DNA of 64,000 nucleotides from Flavobacterium sp. SM15 (GTDB taxonomy: Bacteria > Bacteroidota > Bacteroidia > Flavobacteriales > Flavobacteriaceae): assembly GCF_022012335.1 (NCBI RefSeq), contig NZ_JAKLTO010000001.1, positions 124,001 through 188,000 on the forward strand, in the 5' to 3' direction. Positions 40,392 through 48,831 of this stretch are shown here, piece by piece. The position numbers and the translations under genes are program-made. How positions within the stretch are numbered: position 1 is the stretch's first letter; every line of letters begins with the position of its first letter. The notes under the pieces were generated by a model. That model worked only from the letters and a program-made list of their open reading frames with translations, was not told the origin of the DNA and ran no database searches.

Positions 40392-41610
40392 ATGCACTTC
40401 CGGATATCGCTTTAGCCACTAAATAACCACCCGTCCAAGCATTTTGAAAATTAAAGCCCCCTGTAATGGCATCGATGTTTAAAATTTCTCCGGCGAAGTA
40501 CAGCTTTTCGTGAAGCTTACTTTCCATGGTTTTGAAATCGACTTCTCTCAAATTGATACCGCCAGCAGTCACGAACTCTTCTTTAAAAGTACTTTTCCCG
40601 TTCACCTGAAATTGACCGTTAGTGAGTTGATTGGTTAAATCGGTAAGCTGTTTTTTAGAAAGATCTGCCCATTTGGTTTCTGAAAAAATACCCGAAGCCA
40701 GAAGCAAACTCTCCCACAAACGTTTAGGAAAATCAAACGGGCAAAACTTAATTACCTGTTTTTTGGCATTTTCTTCTTTGAGTTCTTTAAGCGTTTCCAA
40801 TGCAGATTCAAAATCAATTTCATTGAGCCAATTTACTTGCAAAACGAACTGGTAGTTTTTGTCTGCCAATTCGCGGGCGCCCCAAGCTGAAAGTCTTAAA
40901 ATTCCCGGACCACTCATTCCCCAATGGGTTATCAGTAAAGGCCCTGAAGCTTTTAATTTAGAATCTTTTACTTTCACGGATGCAAGCGCAGAAACCCCCA
41001 TCAAGTCTTTTATTCGGGCATCTTTTATATTAAAAGTAAAAAGTGAAGGAACCGGTTCAATAATAGAATGTCCGATAGACCTAATTAGTTCCCAGATTTT
41101 AGGATTACTCCCTGTGGCCATGACCAATTGTTCGCATTTAAAGTTTTGATGGTTGGTTTCCACTTTCCAATAACCTTCTCCTTTGAAAACGGATTGCACA
41201 CTTTGTCCAGTTAGAACTTCGATGCCTAATTGCTTTGTCGCTGAAACAAAACAGTCGATTATGGTTTGGGAACTATCGGAAACGGGAAACATACGACCAT
41301 CATTTTCAATCTTCAGTTCCACCCCGTGTTTTTCAAACCATTCAATGGTGTCACCGGAGCAAAACTTATGAAACGGCCCTTTAAGTTCCTTCTCGCCTCT
41401 CGGGTAAAATTTCACCAATTCATTGGGTACAAAACAGGCGTGCGTAACATTACAGCGTCCACCTCCGGAAATCCTTACTTTAGTCAAAACCTCTTTTCCG
41501 CGTTCAAGTATTGCTATTTTGAGTTTCGGATTGTTTTCCGCAAGATTGATTGCCGTGAAAAAACCGGCCGCACCACCGCCAACAATAAGCACATCGTAAT
41601 TCATCATCAT
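40390..41610 (-). CDS. NAD(P)/FAD-dependent oxidoreductase (HI0933/YhiN family)
   Basis: 406 residues. Rossmann FAD-binding motif DVLIVGGGAAGFFTAINLAE at the start, RISGGGRCNVTHAC (family-specific), FPVSDSSQTIID, LVMATGSNPK and C-terminal GEILNIDAITGGFNFQNAW with FAD-binding G-x-G. The family (also called BaiN-like) is of uncertain substrate, and the redox role in vivo is unknown. Its stop side converges on the HhH gene; its start overlaps the GDPD gene end by four bases, so the two are coupled. Confidence 0.9.
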   Translation of the reverse strand: MMMNYDVLIVGGGAAGFFTAINLAENNPKLKIAILERGKEVLTKVRISGGGRCNVTHACFVPNELVKFYPRGEKELKGPFHKFCSGDTIEWFEKHGVELKIENDGRMFPVSDSSQTIIDCFVSATKQLGIEVLTGQSVQSVFKGEGYWKVETNHQNFKCEQLVMATGSNPKIWELIRSIGHSIIEPVPSLFTFNIKDARIKDLMGVSALASVKVKDSKLKASGPLLITHWGMSGPGILRLSAWGARELADKNYQFVLQVNWLNEIDFESALETLKELKEENAKKQVIKFCPFDFPKRLWESLLLASGIFSETKWADLSKKQLTDLTNQLTNGQFQVNGKSTFKEEFVTAGGINLREVDFKTMESKLHEKLYFAGEILNIDAITGGFNFQNAWTGGYLVAKAISGSA

Positions 41611-42287
41611 AATCTATCGGGAAAATCGGAAATTATACCATCAATCGTGAAGGATTCCAAACGCTGAATATCTTCCTCATGATTCACAGTCCAAACGTTG
41701 ATTTTATAACCTTTTCGTTTGGCTTCGGCGATATTGTCATCGGTAAGCAGTGAAAAATGAGGATGGATCGCATAAGCCGAAAGCTCATCTGCCCATTCCA
41801 GAGCCTGCTCTACACTGGCCTGAGACAAAGCCGCCAATCGAATTTTAGGGTTCATTTTTTTTACTTGTTCCAATTCTTCTTTCTGAAAACTGGAAACCAC
41901 AAAATCTTCATATTGCCACCCTTTTTCCACTACATACATCTGGATTAAATCACAGGTGGGCTGTGCGGTTTCGTGGCCTTTAAGCTCGACATTTATCCAG
42001 CATTTTCGGTTAATGAGATCGAAAGTTTCTGCCAAAGTTGGAATTTGAAATTCTCCGGATATCTTTAATTCTTTAAGTTCGGACAGGCTTAGTTTGTGTA
42101 CTTCGCCCGAACCATCAGTCATTCGGTCTACCGTAAAATCATGAAAAACAACCAATTCGCCACATTGTGTCACGTGAACATCTAATTCAATGGCATCCAC
42201 ACCCAAATCCAATGCTTTTTGAAAGGATTCCAAGGTGTTTTCGGCTACATAACCTTTTGCTCCACGATGTCCGATTCTGTGTACCAT
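41607..42287 (-). CDS. Glycerophosphodiester phosphodiesterase
   Basis: 226 residues from the ATG giving MVHRIGHRGAKGYVAENTLE. A start 48 bases upstream would lie in front of the TATCTTTG promoter box and is rejected. GDPD signature: HRGAKGYVAENTLESF, then DAIELDVHVTQCGELVVFHD, metal ligands in E-L-D and the catalytic His pair; WINVELKG and KINVWTVNHEEDIQ follow. Hydrolyses glycerophosphodiesters to glycerol 3-phosphate and alcohol. No signal peptide, so cytoplasmic. Upstream partner of the oxidoreductase. Confidence 0.92.
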   Translation of the reverse strand: MVHRIGHRGAKGYVAENTLESFQKALDLGVDAIELDVHVTQCGELVVFHDFTVDRMTDGSGEVHKLSLSELKELKISGEFQIPTLAETFDLINRKCWINVELKGHETAQPTCDLIQMYVVEKGWQYEDFVVSSFQKEELEQVKKMNPKIRLAALSQASVEQALEWADELSAYAIHPHFSLLTDDNIAEAKRKGYKINVWTVNHEEDIQRLESFTIDGIISDFPDRL

Positions 42288-42311
42288 TAAACTTTGACAT
42301 TTATTTAACGC

Positions 42312-42319
42312 TACAAAGA
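42312..42319 (-). promoter_or_regulatory. -7 box TATCTTTG before the GDPD gene
   Basis: TAnnTTTG match on the minus strand, placing transcription start near 42305 and favouring the ATG at 42287. Confidence 0.5.
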
Positions 42320-42373
42320 TACTAGATTGTTGCACGGTTCGTTACACTTAAACCATGAAGATTGAAAATGATT

Positions 42374-42844
42374 ATGAAAAAAGTACTCTTGCTGATGGCT
42401 TTAGGCCTTATTTTAACCTACTGTTCTTCCAAAAAAGCAGCTGCCGAAAAAGTGGGCGAACCTGTAGTGCAATACCGTGACGACTTTAAATCGGTTTCTG
42501 ATAAAAAGAAAGTGGAGTTTCTGAACCAGTTGAATGCCCAAAACAAAACGGCCTCCGTAATCATACTCACCAAAGGGTATAAAGGAGAAGACGTAAGTAT
42601 CTCCAACGAAAAGAAACAGTTGTATAATGGAAACCCGATTACCAATTTAGGAACGGGAATCGCGGGGTACATCAAAATTGACAACACTTCGAATACGAAA
42701 ATCGTGGATAAATTCAGCAAGAAAGAAGCGGTAATTGATAGTGAAAATGCGAAAAAGTACAAATTCATCTATATAATGCAGGATTATACTCTGAGTAATC
42801 CTTTTAAAATTACCTACAGTAATACGTTAAGGCCGTTGAAATAA
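42374..42844 (+). CDS. Lipoprotein of unknown function
   Basis: 156 residues from the ATG giving MKKVLLLMALGLILTYCSSK, with lipobox LTYC at about 17. The mature part has a charged helix (DDFKSVSDKKKVEFLNQLNA), a short strand (ASVIILTKGYKGEDVS) and ends KITYSNTLRPLK. Predicted to sit on the periplasmic side of a membrane. No family recognised. A hairpin that also ends the tRNA-Leu transcript follows directly. Confidence 0.75.
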   Translation: MKKVLLLMALGLILTYCSSKKAAAEKVGEPVVQYRDDFKSVSDKKKVEFLNQLNAQNKTASVIILTKGYKGEDVSISNEKKQLYNGNPITNLGTGIAGYIKIDNTSNTKIVDKFSKKEAVIDSENAKKYKFIYIMQDYTLSNPFKITYSNTLRPLK

Positions 42845-42846
42845 AA

Positions 42847-42869
42847 AAGCCTCTCGAATTGAGAGGCTT
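42847..42869. terminator. Bidirectional terminator between lipoprotein gene and tRNA-Leu
   Basis: GCCTCTC/GAGAGGC stem; A-run on the left and moderate T content on the right, fitting termination of the tRNA on the minus strand and of the lipoprotein gene. Confidence 0.7.
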
Positions 42870-42870
42870 G

Positions 42871-42952
42871 TGCGGGTGATAGGACTCGAACCTACACACC
42901 GTGAGGCACCAGATCCTAAGTCTGGCGTGTCTACCAATTTCACCACACCCGC
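42871..42952 (-). tRNA. tRNA-Leu (anticodon UAG)
   Basis: 82 nt without CCA. Acceptor GCGGGTG/CACCCGC with discriminator A, anticodon stem CCAGA/TCTGG around CTTAGGA (anticodon TAG), an extended variable arm typical of tRNA-Leu, and T-arm GTAGGTTCGAGTCCTAT. Decodes CUN codons. Confidence 0.95.
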
Positions 42953-42990
42953 AGGCTTATAAAACAAGTAGTTGTTTCAATAAGTGGGTG

Positions 42991-43020
42991 CAAAGATAGA
43001 CATATTTTTCAAAATCCAAA
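42991..43020 (-). promoter_or_regulatory. Promoter of tRNA-Leu
   Basis: -7 TATCTTTG (42991-42998) and -33 TTTG (43017-43020), 18-base spacer, about 40 bases before the tRNA. Confidence 0.6.
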
Positions 43021-43171
43021 ATCTAAATTCTAAATTCCAAAAAACTTTTTGGTAAGTCTTTCATTTCTAAAAAATTAAAAATCACTTTTTTTTTGATTCC
43101 CTAACCCGACAACCTCAATTTAATTTCAAAATTTGGGTTTTGGATTTTGAAATTTGTTTTTCGATTTTTTG

Positions 43172-43179
43172 TACATTTG
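43172..43179 (+). promoter_or_regulatory. -7 box TACATTTG before the M20 peptidase gene
   Basis: TAnnTTTG match 24 bases before the chosen ATG; the longer reading frame from 43140 would begin upstream of it. Confidence 0.5.
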
Positions 43180-43202
43180 GCTTTCATCATTTTAACAACA
43201 TA

Positions 43203-44591
43203 ATGGACACTATCAAACAGTACGTTCAAAACAACAAAGAACGTTTTCTTAATGAGTTAATCGAACTATTAAAAATACCATCGGTAAGTGCAGACAGTGC
43301 TTATTCCCAAGACGTTATAGACACGGCCAATGCGGTAAAAGCTAGTCTTGAAAAAGCAGGATGCGATGTAGTAGAACTTTGCGAAACCCCAGGCTATCCA
43401 ATTGTTTTCGGAGAGAAAATCATTGATAAAAATTTACCAACGGTTTTGGTTTATGGCCATTACGATGTACAGCCGGCAGACCCAATCGAATTATGGACTT
43501 CCCCACCGTTTGAACCGGTAATTAAAACTACGGAATTACACCCGGAAGGCGCTATTTTCGCCCGCGGAGCTTGTGACGACAAAGGTCAGATGTATATGCA
43601 CGTGAAAGCTTTCGAGTACATGATTCAGAACAACTGTTTGCCGTGCAACGTGAAATTCATGATTGAAGGGGAAGAAGAAGTCGGTTCGGCAAGTTTAGGC
43701 TGGTTCGTAGAACGCAATCAGGAGAAATTAGCCAACGATGTGATTTTGATTTCGGATACCGGAATGATTTCCAACCAACAACCTTCCATCACCACAGGTT
43801 TACGAGGTTTAAGCTATGTTGAAGTGGAAGTTACCGGACCAAACCGCGATTTACATTCAGGACTATACGGTGGAGCGGTTGCAAACCCTATTAATGTACT
43901 GACAAAAATGATTGCGTCAATGCACGACGAGAACAACCATATTACCATTCCGGGATTTTACGACAAAGTGGAAGAACTTTCCATGACTGAAAGAGAGAAA
44001 ATGGCTCAACGCCCTTATTCTGAAGACGCTTATAAAAAAGCTTTGGACATAGAAGAAGTGTATGGTGAAGCCGGATATACCACCAACGAGAGAAATTCCA
44101 TCCGTCCAACTCTGGATGTAAACGGAATCTGGGGTGGTTATACCGGAGAAGGCGCCAAAACTGTAATCGCAAGCAAAGCCTATGCAAAAATCTCGATGCG
44201 TTTGGTGCCAAATCAAGACTGGGAAGAAATTACGGAATTGTTCAAAAAACATTTCGAAAGTATTGCTCCTAAAGCGGTGAAAGTAAAAGTAACTCCTCAT
44301 CACGGAGGACAAGGTTATGTAACCCCAATTGACAGTATTGGTTATCAGGCTGCTGCTAAAGCTTATGCTGATACTTTTGGTGTTCAACCGATTCCGGTGC
44401 GTTCAGGAGGAAGTATTCCAATTGTAGCGTTGTTTGAAAAAGAGCTGAAATCGAAAACCATCATGATGGGCTTCGGACTGGACAGCGATGCAATTCACTC
44501 ACCAAACGAGCATTTTGGGGTGTTTAACTATTTAAAAGGAATCGAAACTATTCCTTTGTTCTATAAATATTTCGCAGAATTAAGCAAATAA
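43203..44591 (+). CDS. M20-family dipeptidase/carboxypeptidase
   Basis: 462 residues from the ATG giving MDTIKQYVQNNKERF. Zinc-peptidase motifs: VLVYGHYDVQPADP (His ligand and Asp about 80-92), ARGACDDKGQMYMH (Asp ligand), MIEGEEEVGSASLG (catalytic Glu, about 148-161), and the His ligand near the C-terminus in DSDAIHSPNEHFGVF. Dimerisation domain between. Acts in the cytoplasm on dipeptides or small peptides (CNDP-like group); exact specificity unknown. The next gene follows 12 bases later and may be co-transcribed. Confidence 0.92.
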   Translation: MDTIKQYVQNNKERFLNELIELLKIPSVSADSAYSQDVIDTANAVKASLEKAGCDVVELCETPGYPIVFGEKIIDKNLPTVLVYGHYDVQPADPIELWTSPPFEPVIKTTELHPEGAIFARGACDDKGQMYMHVKAFEYMIQNNCLPCNVKFMIEGEEEVGSASLGWFVERNQEKLANDVILISDTGMISNQQPSITTGLRGLSYVEVEVTGPNRDLHSGLYGGAVANPINVLTKMIASMHDENNHITIPGFYDKVEELSMTEREKMAQRPYSEDAYKKALDIEEVYGEAGYTTNERNSIRPTLDVNGIWGGYTGEGAKTVIASKAYAKISMRLVPNQDWEEITELFKKHFESIAPKAVKVKVTPHHGGQGYVTPIDSIGYQAAAKAYADTFGVQPIPVRSGGSIPIVALFEKELKSKTIMMGFGLDSDAIHSPNEHFGVFNYLKGIETIPLFYKYFAELSK

Positions 44592-44603
44592 AACCTTCTT
44601 ACA

Positions 44604-45152
44604 ATGAGCAAAAAGTTCATTTCAGAAGTTATCAAATCAAGAGGAACCATCGGAGCACTGTCTCCGAGTTCCTCTTTTTTGGCTAATAAAATGCTCCAAC
44701 CCATTGATTTTAGTCAAAGTAGATGCATTGTAGAATATGGCCCGGGAACAGGCGTTTTCACTGAAAAAATCCTCCAGAAACTCAATTCAGATTCTTTATT
44801 ACTGGCTTTTGAAATCAATAACGAATTTGCAGACGATTTAAAGAAAATAAACGATAAGCGACTGATTATCATCAATGACAGTGCCGAAAAAATCCAACAA
44901 CACCTCGATTTGCACAATCAAAAAACAGCCGATTACATTATTTCGTCTTTACCCTTAGCCGTGTTGGAAAACGATGTTGTCAGTACCATTCTTTACAATT
45001 CCAGCAAATTACTTTCAGAAAAAGGCAAGTTCATCCAGTTCCAGTATTCTTTGAGTGCCAAAGAACAATTGGAAACTTTTTTCCCAAATGTAGAAATCGG
45101 ATTTACACTTTTAAACTTTCCTCCTGCCTTTATCTACGTCTGTTCTAAATAA
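44604..45152 (+). CDS. SAM-dependent methyltransferase (phospholipid methyltransferase-like)
   Basis: 182 residues. Class I motif I: CIVEYGPGTGVFTEKIL (about 39-55), motif II with LAFEINNEFADDLKK, and a post-I Asp region NDSAEKIQQHL. The N-terminus KFISEVIKSRGTIGALSPSS is that of the PmtA/rRNA-adenine-methyltransferase-like group, which methylates phosphatidylethanolamine in some bacteria. The substrate here is unknown. Twelve bases after the M20 gene on the same strand; converges with the next gene. Confidence 0.85.
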   Translation: MSKKFISEVIKSRGTIGALSPSSSFLANKMLQPIDFSQSRCIVEYGPGTGVFTEKILQKLNSDSLLLAFEINNEFADDLKKINDKRLIIINDSAEKIQQHLDLHNQKTADYIISSLPLAVLENDVVSTILYNSSKLLSEKGKFIQFQYSLSAKEQLETFFPNVEIGFTLLNFPPAFIYVCSK

Positions 45153-45153
45153 A

Positions 45154-45984
45154 TTATTTTTTAAGCTCGGGTACCGATTTATAGATGTAATCGGCATGAA
45201 ACCCTGTAAAATATTTGTCTGACTTTTCTTCAAAGGCTTTACGCTTGTTTTCATCTTTCCAGTTTTCTTTGTACAGCTCTTCCATTTTTTTGTAGGCATT
45301 TTCCAAATCAGCTAAAGATTCTACCGCAATAACTTCTACAAGTTGTCGTTTATCGGAACCCCAAGCATGGACAAACGGATAATAGGCCTTAACATAAGGG
45401 TTTTTATAAACAACCGCCTTGTTGAACTGATCCGACAATTCCATAAATTCCTTTTCAGAACCTTTTTCCGGGAAGGCCAAATGACTGATACGCATATGAT
45501 AGAAAATCGATTTTCCTTCCAGTCCTTTATCTTCTTTCATACCGGGAATGGAAACATAAATTTCATCCGAATGTTTGGTATCATAATATTGATCCAAATC
45601 TTTAAAAAATGCTTCTCGTTTTTTTTCATCGGGCCAAGCTGCTTTTTCCAGTTCCCGATTTTTCTCCCAGGCTTTTTCAATATCACCCCAGTTTTTATAG
45701 GTTTGAACAAAAAGAATCTCGGTATTGTCGTCGGTTAAATAATGCGTACAAACATCACGAGAGAGAATCAGGTCGTTTTTCTTGATGACCTTATCCAGGT
45801 ATTCCTTTTCGCCTGCTTTCCATTTATCTACCGATGGATCTTTAAGACCAAGATTTTTGTGCATTTTGGTAATGGTGATGTACACTTTTTCATCCTCTTT
45901 GGAAGTTTGTCCCATTGCCGAAAAGTGAAACAGAAGCGCCGCTAGTAAAAGTACCGCCATTTTGGAGTAGTGATTGGTTTCCAT
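45154..45984 (-). CDS. Exported hypothetical protein with two similar halves
   Basis: 276 residues with a signal peptide (MAVLLLAALLFHFSAMGQ). The mature part has two related segments of about 110 residues: ITKMHKNLGLKDP...NWGDIEKAWEKNRELEKAAWPD and MRISHLAFPEKGSEKE...SLADLENAYKKMEELYKENWKD, both resembling dimeric alpha/beta-barrel (NIPSNAP-like) proteins that bind small ligands. Periplasmic. The family is not named with confidence. Its stop lies one base from the converging methyltransferase stop. Confidence 0.65.
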   Translation of the reverse strand: METNHYSKMAVLLLAALLFHFSAMGQTSKEDEKVYITITKMHKNLGLKDPSVDKWKAGEKEYLDKVIKKNDLILSRDVCTHYLTDDNTEILFVQTYKNWGDIEKAWEKNRELEKAAWPDEKKREAFFKDLDQYYDTKHSDEIYVSIPGMKEDKGLEGKSIFYHMRISHLAFPEKGSEKEFMELSDQFNKAVVYKNPYVKAYYPFVHAWGSDKRQLVEVIAVESLADLENAYKKMEELYKENWKDENKRKAFEEKSDKYFTGFHADYIYKSVPELKK

Positions 45985-46150
45985 ATTTTCAAAATTTATA
46001 TTAATGAATTGAATTCGTATTTAATTTTGAAATCCGAGGCAGTGTGGCTTTTGAAAATTGTGCGGTATTTGACACAAATTTACAATATTTTAACATAACT
46101 TGTTAAAAATCAATATATTAATCTTTTTTTTTAAAAAAATAAAATTTAAT

Positions 46151-46186
46151 CTCTACATTTGTAGAATATACTCTATATTTGTAGAG
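46151..46186 (+). promoter_or_regulatory. Two BlaI-type operators overlapping tandem -7 boxes
   Basis: CTCTACATTTGTAG (46151-46164) and CTCTATATTTGTAGAG (46171-46186) are dyads of the BlaI/MecI half-site TACA/TGTA, 20 bases apart. Each contains a TAnnTTTG promoter box (46154-46161 and 46174-46181). The BlaI gene is the second gene downstream, so this is very likely its autoregulatory operator. Confidence 0.75.
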
Positions 46187-46603
46187 ATGAAATCAAAATT
46201 ACTTGCTTTACTCCTTTCCATTTTATTTCTGCAATGCGGAATCAATAAGCAGCGCAATGGCGTTAAGGTAGGTAAATGGGTTTACAAACAAACTTTTGAT
46301 GGAATCGTTTGCAAATCCAAAGGGCGTTACGATAAAAACGGAAATGAAAAAGGGGTCTGGAAGCAATATTTCAACGGAAAACTCTACAAGAAAGAAGTTT
46401 ACAAAGGCGTTGTTTGTACCACGACCTTTTACTATCCAAACGGAAAGATCAAAGAAATGGGACTCACCCGAACCGATGAAACCGAACAATACATCACTTG
46501 GTATTATACCGGGGACTGGTTTTATTTTGATGAAAACGAAAATTTAACAGAAGTACGGGTCTTTGAAAAAGGACTTCAAATTGAACAACTAAAAATAAAC
46601 TGA
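46187..46603 (+). CDS. Lipoprotein with MORN-like repeats, first gene of the BlaI operon
   Basis: 138 residues from the ATG giving MKSKLLALLLSILFLQC, lipobox Cys about 17; an in-frame TTG/ATG further up would precede the promoter. The body has toxin-antitoxin/MORN-like hairpins: VGKWVYKQTFDG, KGRYDKNGNEKGVWKQYFNG, TTFYYPNGKIKEMG and TGDWFYFDENENLTE. Predicted envelope lipoprotein. The start codon follows the second operator dyad directly. Only one base separates its stop from the BlaI start, so the product is co-regulated with the sensor pair. Function unknown. Confidence 0.8.
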   Translation: MKSKLLALLLSILFLQCGINKQRNGVKVGKWVYKQTFDGIVCKSKGRYDKNGNEKGVWKQYFNGKLYKKEVYKGVVCTTTFYYPNGKIKEMGLTRTDETEQYITWYYTGDWFYFDENENLTEVRVFEKGLQIEQLKIN

Positions 46604-46604
46604 T

Positions 46605-46976
46605 ATGCAACTTACCAAAGCAGAAGAACAGCTTATGCACCATTTATGGACGCTGGAAAAAGCCTACATGAAAGATTTACTCGAAGCATTTCCAGAACCA
46701 AAACCTGCCACAACAACCGTTGCTACTTTATTAAAACGAATGGCCGACAAAGGTTTTATCGGGTATAATGAATTTGGGAAATCCCGCGAATATTATCCGC
46801 TGATCCAAAAAGAAGCCTATTCCAAAAAGGAAGTAAGCGGCTTTATTAAAGACTTTTTCAATAATTCCACGGCGCAATTTGCCTCTTTTTTCACTAAAGA
46901 AACCAATATGAGTACCGCAGAATTGGAAGAACTGAAAAAGATAATCGAAAACGAACTTCAAAAAAAGAACAAATGA
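46605..46976 (+). CDS. BlaI/MecI-family transcriptional repressor
   Basis: 123 residues. Winged helix: QLTKAEEQLMHHLWTLEKAY, helix-turn-helix PATTTVATLLKRMADKGFIG, wing YNEFGKSREYYPLIQKE, then a dimerisation/cleavage region with KDFFNNSTAQFASFFTKE. Dimers bind TACA...TGTA operators and are cut by a membrane metallopeptidase of the M56 family when a signal arrives. The operator lies in front of the lipoprotein gene; the M56 gene overlaps its stop by four bases. Confidence 0.92.
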   Translation: MQLTKAEEQLMHHLWTLEKAYMKDLLEAFPEPKPATTTVATLLKRMADKGFIGYNEFGKSREYYPLIQKEAYSKKEVSGFIKDFFNNSTAQFASFFTKETNMSTAELEELKKIIENELQKKNK

Positions 46977-48706
46977 TTCTATATCTTATCAAATCCGGAC
47001 TTTGTCTAATGCTGCTTTTCGGAGTTTATCATTTTTTTCTGGGAAGAGAACGCATGTACCGCTTCAATCGTTTTTATTTGTTGATTAGCTTATTCTTTGG
47101 GTTATTAATCCCACTAAATACAATTGAGACAAAAGCCATCTCAGTGGTTCAAGAGGCACCTCAAGCAATTGAACCAATTATCCCTCAGCAATTTACAACA
47201 GCTCCTCAAACAACTAGTTATTTAAGCCCTGAAAATATAATTTTGGCCTTTTATCTTGCAATCACTTTGGTTTTACTAATTCGTTTTACGAATAATTTGG
47301 CCTCAATGTTCCTTAAAATCTATCACGGAAAAAAAGTCAGCCATAACGACTGCACCTTAGTTTTAACGGAAGAAAAATCGCTGCCTTTCACATTTCTAAA
47401 TTATATTTTCATCAACCAAGACGATTACCTTCACAACAACATTGAGCCCGAACTTTGGGAACATGAAAAAGCCCACGTTCAACAGCACCACAGTTTTGAC
47501 ATCATTTTTATTGAATTACTGCAAGTATTTTTTTGGTTTCAGCCTGCACTATATGCTTACAAGAATGCACTGCAGTTCAACCACGAGTTTTTAGCCGATC
47601 AGGCGGTACTGCAAAATTCCGTTCCAACACAAAGCTATCAAAACTTGATTTTAGCCAAAATCACCGATAAAAAACCTTTGCCGTTTTCAAGCAATCTCGC
47701 CTATTTAGTAACCAAAAAACGCTTTATTATGATGACAAAACAAACCTCGACACTTAAATCCGCGCTTTTAAAACTGGCCGTTCTTCCGCTTATTGCCGGA
47801 CTGACCGCATCTTTCAGCGCCTATGAAGAAATCGAAATTACTCCTGCAGTTCCTTCACTTTCAAAACCAATTTTGGCTCCTGATTCCGTAAAAGAAAATT
47901 CTAAAAATCAAGAAGTTACCGACGCTGAATATTTTGCAGGCGTTCGCTTTAATGTTTACGAAAAATTCAACGGTTTTAAAGGAGTTAACTTAAAATGGAG
48001 TAAAACCTACGAAGAATTTACACCTGAAGATTTCCAAAAACACGGAAAATGGTTAAAAATTTGGCGTCAAAAACCACTTGAAAAAAAATCTCCAACAGCA
48101 AAAGAACTAACCGATTTTAAAAACAGTAAAAAATATGCCATTTGGATTGACGGTGTAAATGTTTCAAACAACAAGTTAAACCAATACAACCCAACAGACT
48201 TTGCCCATTTCTCGGGAAGTGTAATTCTGAAAAATGCACGTACTAAAAAACATCCACAACCTTTTCAATATTGGTTTTACACACACAATTATTACAACGA
48301 AAAGAAAATGGGCGAAGCGTTGAAGAAATATCCAGGCAATACCATTGATATGTGCATTGAAAGGAAATCTGAAGTTCAAGACAAAGCCACAACAGCTGTA
48401 CCGGTTCAAGAGACAAAAAACCCAGAATTTCCAGGTGGAATCACTGAGTTTATGAAATACTTCGCAACTAATTTCAAGTATCCCGAAAACTTAAAAACAA
48501 CAGAATCCTTGCGTTTAGTAGCCAGTTACAATGTAACCAAAGACGGAACAATCAATGATATTAAAATTCTGAAAGGCCATTCGCCGGAAGTAGACCAAGA
48601 AATCATCCGGGTATTGAAAGCTTCCCCTAAATGGATTCCTGGAGAAAAAGACGGCAAAAAAGTCGATGCTCAAATGACGCTTCCAATCCAAGTACAGGCG
48701 AAATAA
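46973..48706 (+). CDS. M56 (BlaR1/MecR1-like) membrane metallopeptidase with TonB C-terminus
   Basis: 577 residues. N-terminal segments LIKSGLCLMLLFGVYHFFL, FYLLISLFFGLLIPL and ENIILAFYLAITLVLLI, then the zinc motif WEHEKAHVQQHHSFD (H-E-x-x-H, about 162) and HEFLADQAVL. A further membrane segment about 265 is followed by a periplasmic part; the last 100 residues (PEFPGGITEFMKYFATNFKYPE, ...ASYNVTKDGTINDIKILKG) are a TonB C-terminal domain. The signal is unknown; no beta-lactamase gene is near. Coupled to BlaI by ATGA overlap, so the pair senses and relieves repression. Confidence 0.92.
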   Translation: MILYLIKSGLCLMLLFGVYHFFLGRERMYRFNRFYLLISLFFGLLIPLNTIETKAISVVQEAPQAIEPIIPQQFTTAPQTTSYLSPENIILAFYLAITLVLLIRFTNNLASMFLKIYHGKKVSHNDCTLVLTEEKSLPFTFLNYIFINQDDYLHNNIEPELWEHEKAHVQQHHSFDIIFIELLQVFFWFQPALYAYKNALQFNHEFLADQAVLQNSVPTQSYQNLILAKITDKKPLPFSSNLAYLVTKKRFIMMTKQTSTLKSALLKLAVLPLIAGLTASFSAYEEIEITPAVPSLSKPILAPDSVKENSKNQEVTDAEYFAGVRFNVYEKFNGFKGVNLKWSKTYEEFTPEDFQKHGKWLKIWRQKPLEKKSPTAKELTDFKNSKKYAIWIDGVNVSNNKLNQYNPTDFAHFSGSVILKNARTKKHPQPFQYWFYTHNYYNEKKMGEALKKYPGNTIDMCIERKSEVQDKATTAVPVQETKNPEFPGGITEFMKYFATNFKYPENLKTTESLRLVASYNVTKDGTINDIKILKGHSPEVDQEIIRVLKASPKWIPGEKDGKKVDAQMTLPIQVQAK

Positions 48707-48794
48707 ATTACTTGAAATCCGTTCCTTCCCGAGCGGATTTTTCCTTTAACTAAAATTGTATCAAATATTTACACCAAAAATTAAAATTTGGCGT

Positions 48795-48802
48795 TACATT
48801 TG
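48795..48802 (+). promoter_or_regulatory. -7 box TACATTTG before the DUF4407 gene
   Basis: TAnnTTTG match 30 bases before the ATG. Confidence 0.45.
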
Positions 48803-48831
48803 CAGTATCATCATCAATCAAAATCATCATC

